From contig JADZDP010000111.1 of the NCBI GenBank assembly GCA_020850995.1, positions 1 through 51,585 on the forward strand: a stretch of DNA of 51,585 nt, in the 5' to 3' direction. A program made the translations under genes and the position numbers. Positions 49,144 to 51,585 of this stretch are shown here, in pieces (the first letter of the stretch is position 1; each line of letters opens with the position of its first letter). This DNA comes from Deltaproteobacteria bacterium. GTDB taxonomy: Bacteria > Myxococcota > UBA727 > VGSZ01. Below the pieces are notes generated by a model that worked only from the letters and a program-made list of their open reading frames with translations, made no database searches and had not been told where the DNA came from.

Positions 49144-51459
49144 ATGGTTGTCGTCCGCTTGCCCCGCCCGCGCGCGAGCGCCGTCACCCTGGTGACGTTG
49201 GCGGCCGCGATCGCGTTCGCCGCGTCGCCACCGGTGCGCGCGCAGGCGTGGCCCTCGGTGTCGGGCGAGCTGCCCCGCGCCGGCGGCGGCGAGCTCGACG
49301 TCGCCGTGGTGGTGGGCGTCTCCGACTACGCCTTCCTCGACGACATCCCGGGCGCCGCCGACAACGCCGGAGATTGGTACCAGTACCTGGTGCGGGTGCG
49401 CGGCGTGCCCACCGAGCGCGTGCGGCTCTTGACCAACAACGCCGCCATCGACGTAGCCATCACCAAGGCGCTGCGCGAGGCGGCCACGGCGTCCAAGCGC
49501 GGTGGTGTGGCCTGGTTCATCTTCGTGGGCCACGGCGCGCCCTCGCCCACGGGCGACGACGGCCTCTTGCTCGGCGTCGACACCCAGCCCGACCTCGACG
49601 CCATGCAGGCGCGCGGCCTGCCGCAACAGCGCGCGCTCGATCTCCTGAAGGTGGGCCAGCAAGACGCAACCGTGGCCATCTTCGACGCGTGCTTCTCCGG
49701 CAAGGCGGCCGACGGCGAGCGCGCGCTCTTCCCCGGCATGCAAGCCACACCGCCGGTGCGGCGCGCCGGCCCAGGCGCCAAGACCATCATCTTGTCGTCG
49801 TCCGACAGCTTCGCCGGCCCCTTGCCCGGCCAGAAGCGGCCCGCCTTCTCGTACCTGATGCTCGGCTCGGTGCGGGGCTGGGCCGACGGCAACGGCGACG
49901 GCGCGGTCTCGCTGTCGGAGGCGAACGCATACACCGCCAACACCATGCGCGTGGCGCTCAAGACCAGCGATCGCCTGCCCAGCATGCGCGGCGACGCGGC
50001 CGGCCTGCTGCTCGCCAAGAGCGCCACCGAGACGAGCCCCGAGGTGGAGGCCATCTTGGTGGGCCGCTGCCCCGAGGGCACGCGCTGGGAAGAGCGCCGC
50101 TGCAAGGCCGTGGCATGCCCGAACGGCATGAGGTGGAGCGGCGAGGCCTGCGTGGCGACGCAAGCGGCGATCCAATGCCCCGCCGGTACCACCTGGGACG
50201 GCACGCACTGCGCCACCGGCGCCGTGCAGTGCCCTGCCGGCACCGCCTGGAACGGCACCGTGTGCGCAGCGGCGACGGTCCAGTGCCCCGTGGGCACCAC
50301 CTGGAACGGGAGCTTCTGCGCCGGCACCAGCGTCGTCGTCGACAGCCTGGCCCCCACCGACCTGTCGCGCCTCAACCTCGAGGCCGAGCGCGCGCGTGAT
50401 CGCGCGCTGGCATCGGAAGACCAACACTCGCTCGACGAGCGCAAGGCCGCCTGGTGCGCGCTCGCCGAGGTCAGCGGCGACAACCGCTACCAGAGCGAGG
50501 CGCGCGTGCGCTGCGATCAGTACCAGCAGCGCATCGCCGCCGCCGCCAACCTCGAGGCGCAGGTGGGCCGCGACTACGAGAACCTGGGCGGCTTCCTCGA
50601 CCTGTCGCGCCGTAGCGCCGCCGAGAAGATCCAGGCCGTCGACGTGTTCCTCAGCACCTACGGCAAGCTCGATCGCCAGGAGGTGCTGGCCGCCAGGAAG
50701 GCGCGCGACGAGCTGGCGACGAGCGGCGCAGCGACCTTGCTGCGCGACAGCGACGGCGACCGCCTGCTGATCGACTCGTGCCCAAACGAGGCCGAGGACT
50801 ACGACGGCGACAACGACGGCGACGGCTGCAAGGACGTGGGCGCGGGCGAGGTCATCGGCGACGTGGTCGACGATACCGGCGATCTCTTTGGTGACCTCTT
50901 CGGCTCCGTCGGCGACAGCTTGGTGTTCGACGAGTTCGACGACAAGGACGAGCTCGCCTTCATGGGCTTCGGCCTCAGCGGCGCCGGCACGCTGGGCGGC
51001 AACGCCCCGGTCATCGGCACCATCGACATGCGCTTCTCCTGGGGCGTGTTCGAGGGCGGCATGGGGATGGCAACCGACCTGAGCACGAGCTCCGACGCCA
51101 CCTTCAAGGCCTGGTTCCTCGACGGCTACGCCGGCCTGCAGCTCTTCGAGATCCCGCACATCGAGGACTTCGGCCTGATCAAGCCGAGCGCCGGTATCTA
51201 TGGGTTGTGGAACCCGGGCGCCGACAGCGACGCAGACGGCCTGCTCGGCTCGCTCTACGTCGCCAACACCAGCCGCGTGCTCAACATGGTGCAGCTGCGC
51301 CTCTTCTACCGCTACAACCTGTTCGGCGGGCTCGACGGGGCCGAGCGCACGGATCCCGAGACCTCCGGGGCGCTGTCGCCGGCGTGGTCGATGTTCACGG
51401 GGACGCACGTCATCGGCGCCGACCTCTCCCTCAACATGTTCGCGCTGATGGAGGAGTGA
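49144..51459 (+). CDS. Large secreted caspase-family protein with Cys-repeat and C-terminal beta domain
   Basis: A 771-residue exported protein. The signal peptide is at about residues 10-33, ending VRAQA. The caspase domain spans about 55-285: FVGHGAPS gives His130 and FDACFSG gives Cys183; a DGNGDGAVSLSE loop (248-259) matches the calcium-type loop of the other caspase. Five CPxGTxWxGxxC repeats follow (Cys309 to Cys392). A helical region (about 405-530) and a DSDGDRLLID...DYDGDNDGDGC calcium-rich segment (about 538-560) lead to a beta-rich C-terminal part (about 600-771) with Gly/aromatic alternation, possibly an outer-membrane barrel. ATG 49144 has GGAGG five nt upstream. A paralogous function to the 11-13 kb caspase is likely. 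Confidence 0.88.
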   Translation: MVVVRLPRPRASAVTLVTLAAAIAFAASPPVRAQAWPSVSGELPRAGGGELDVAVVVGVSDYAFLDDIPGAADNAGDWYQYLVRVRGVPTERVRLLTNNAAIDVAITKALREAATASKRGGVAWFIFVGHGAPSPTGDDGLLLGVDTQPDLDAMQARGLPQQRALDLLKVGQQDATVAIFDACFSGKAADGERALFPGMQATPPVRRAGPGAKTIILSSSDSFAGPLPGQKRPAFSYLMLGSVRGWADGNGDGAVSLSEANAYTANTMRVALKTSDRLPSMRGDAAGLLLAKSATETSPEVEAILVGRCPEGTRWEERRCKAVACPNGMRWSGEACVATQAAIQCPAGTTWDGTHCATGAVQCPAGTAWNGTVCAAATVQCPVGTTWNGSFCAGTSVVVDSLAPTDLSRLNLEAERARDRALASEDQHSLDERKAAWCALAEVSGDNRYQSEARVRCDQYQQRIAAAANLEAQVGRDYENLGGFLDLSRRSAAEKIQAVDVFLSTYGKLDRQEVLAARKARDELATSGAATLLRDSDGDRLLIDSCPNEAEDYDGDNDGDGCKDVGAGEVIGDVVDDTGDLFGDLFGSVGDSLVFDEFDDKDELAFMGFGLSGAGTLGGNAPVIGTIDMRFSWGVFEGGMGMATDLSTSSDATFKAWFLDGYAGLQLFEIPHIEDFGLIKPSAGIYGLWNPGADSDADGLLGSLYVANTSRVLNMVQLRLFYRYNLFGGLDGAERTDPETSGALSPAWSMFTGTHVIGADLSLNMFALMEE

Positions 51460-51486
51460 GAATCTGGCAGGAAATCTGCTGTGCGA

Positions 51487-51575
51487 CCCGCTGGCTGCGT
51501 TGCGGGTCCCTCCGCTTCGGCGTCACGTACCTCGGTACGTTCGCCTCGCGGCCCCGCCCGCGCCTTGCCAGCGGG
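51487..51575. repeat. Long imperfect palindrome (REP-like or transposon-end-like)
   Basis: Outer arms CCCGCTGGC (51487-51495) and GCCAGCGGG (51567-51575) are exact; a perfect central dyad ACGTACC-TC-GGTACGT covers 51525-51540; partial pairing lies between. It begins 27 nt after the caspase stop. Dispersed palindromes with a central GTAC dyad and such outer arms are common intergenic repeats in GC-rich bacteria, so a mobile repeat or an extended hairpin terminator is likely. The window ends at 51585, so the full element may be longer. Confidence 0.55.
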
Positions 51576-51585
51576 CCGCTCGCGA

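Overview
The window is one continuous stretch of very GC-rich bacterial chromosome (GC visibly near 70 %, third codon positions almost all G or C). Gene content points to a member of the Myxococcota (Polyangia or a related lineage). It has two secreted caspase-family proteins, a calpain-type C2 protease, ECF sigma/anti-sigma pairs feeding large FHA or TPR membrane proteins, a sigma-54 activator, a PilZ protein, and many Cys-rich or beta-helical lipoproteins. That assignment is inference from gene content; no rRNA or other marker is present. I saw no tRNA, rRNA, CRISPR array, transposase, integrase or phage gene.

Layout. 0.2-6 kb: a minus-strand lipoprotein hydrolase and a Sir2/coiled-coil pair, divergent from a small ORF coupled to a calpain-like protease, then a three-repeat secreted protein. 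6-9.2 kb: thioredoxin/TPR protein, small membrane protein, alpha/beta hydrolase. 9.3-16.8 kb: a minus-strand secreted caspase operon, divergent from an ECF sigma/zinc-finger anti-sigma pair, followed by two tandem paralogous Cys-rich lipoproteins and a strong intrinsic terminator. 16.9-21 kb: small proteins, a hybrid histidine kinase and a CxxC-repeat membrane protein. 21-24.4 kb: an SPFH/flotillin-like protein divergent from a sigma-54 activator. 24.5-30.2 kb: EF-hand membrane protein, a three-gene ABC-2-type exporter, a single-domain asparaginase with an unknown partner, and uridine kinase. 30.2-34.9 kb: PilZ plus two lipoproteins, a dipeptide-epimerase-like enolase-superfamily enzyme, and a PQQ-type sugar dehydrogenase. 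34.9-39.9 kb: zinc-ribbon protein, ECF sigma factor, anti-sigma/TPR protein, FHA/TPR protein. 39.8-45.5 kb: a minus-strand operon corA-manC-manB-ykgJ (GDP-mannose supply plus metal transport), divergent from polyphosphate:AMP phosphotransferase. 45.5-49 kb: three overlapping envelope genes (TPR lipoprotein, secreted YidD-like protein, TPR/TM2-like membrane protein). 49-51.5 kb: a second, larger secreted caspase, then a long imperfect palindrome at the window edge.

Genes are tightly packed. Many starts overlap the previous stop (ATGA, GTGA or TGATG at 3147, 11418, 13718, 26449, 27240, 28590, 42856, 47255 and 47959), implying translational coupling. Starts not preceded by a coupled gene often have a TAnnnT -10-like hexamer only about 6-25 nt upstream, implying short leaders. 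The most distinctive content is the pair of secreted caspases. Each has an intact His/Cys dyad and the same Ca-binding-type loop after the catalytic fold, and one sits next to an ECF sigma/anti-sigma switch and Cys-rich lipoproteins.
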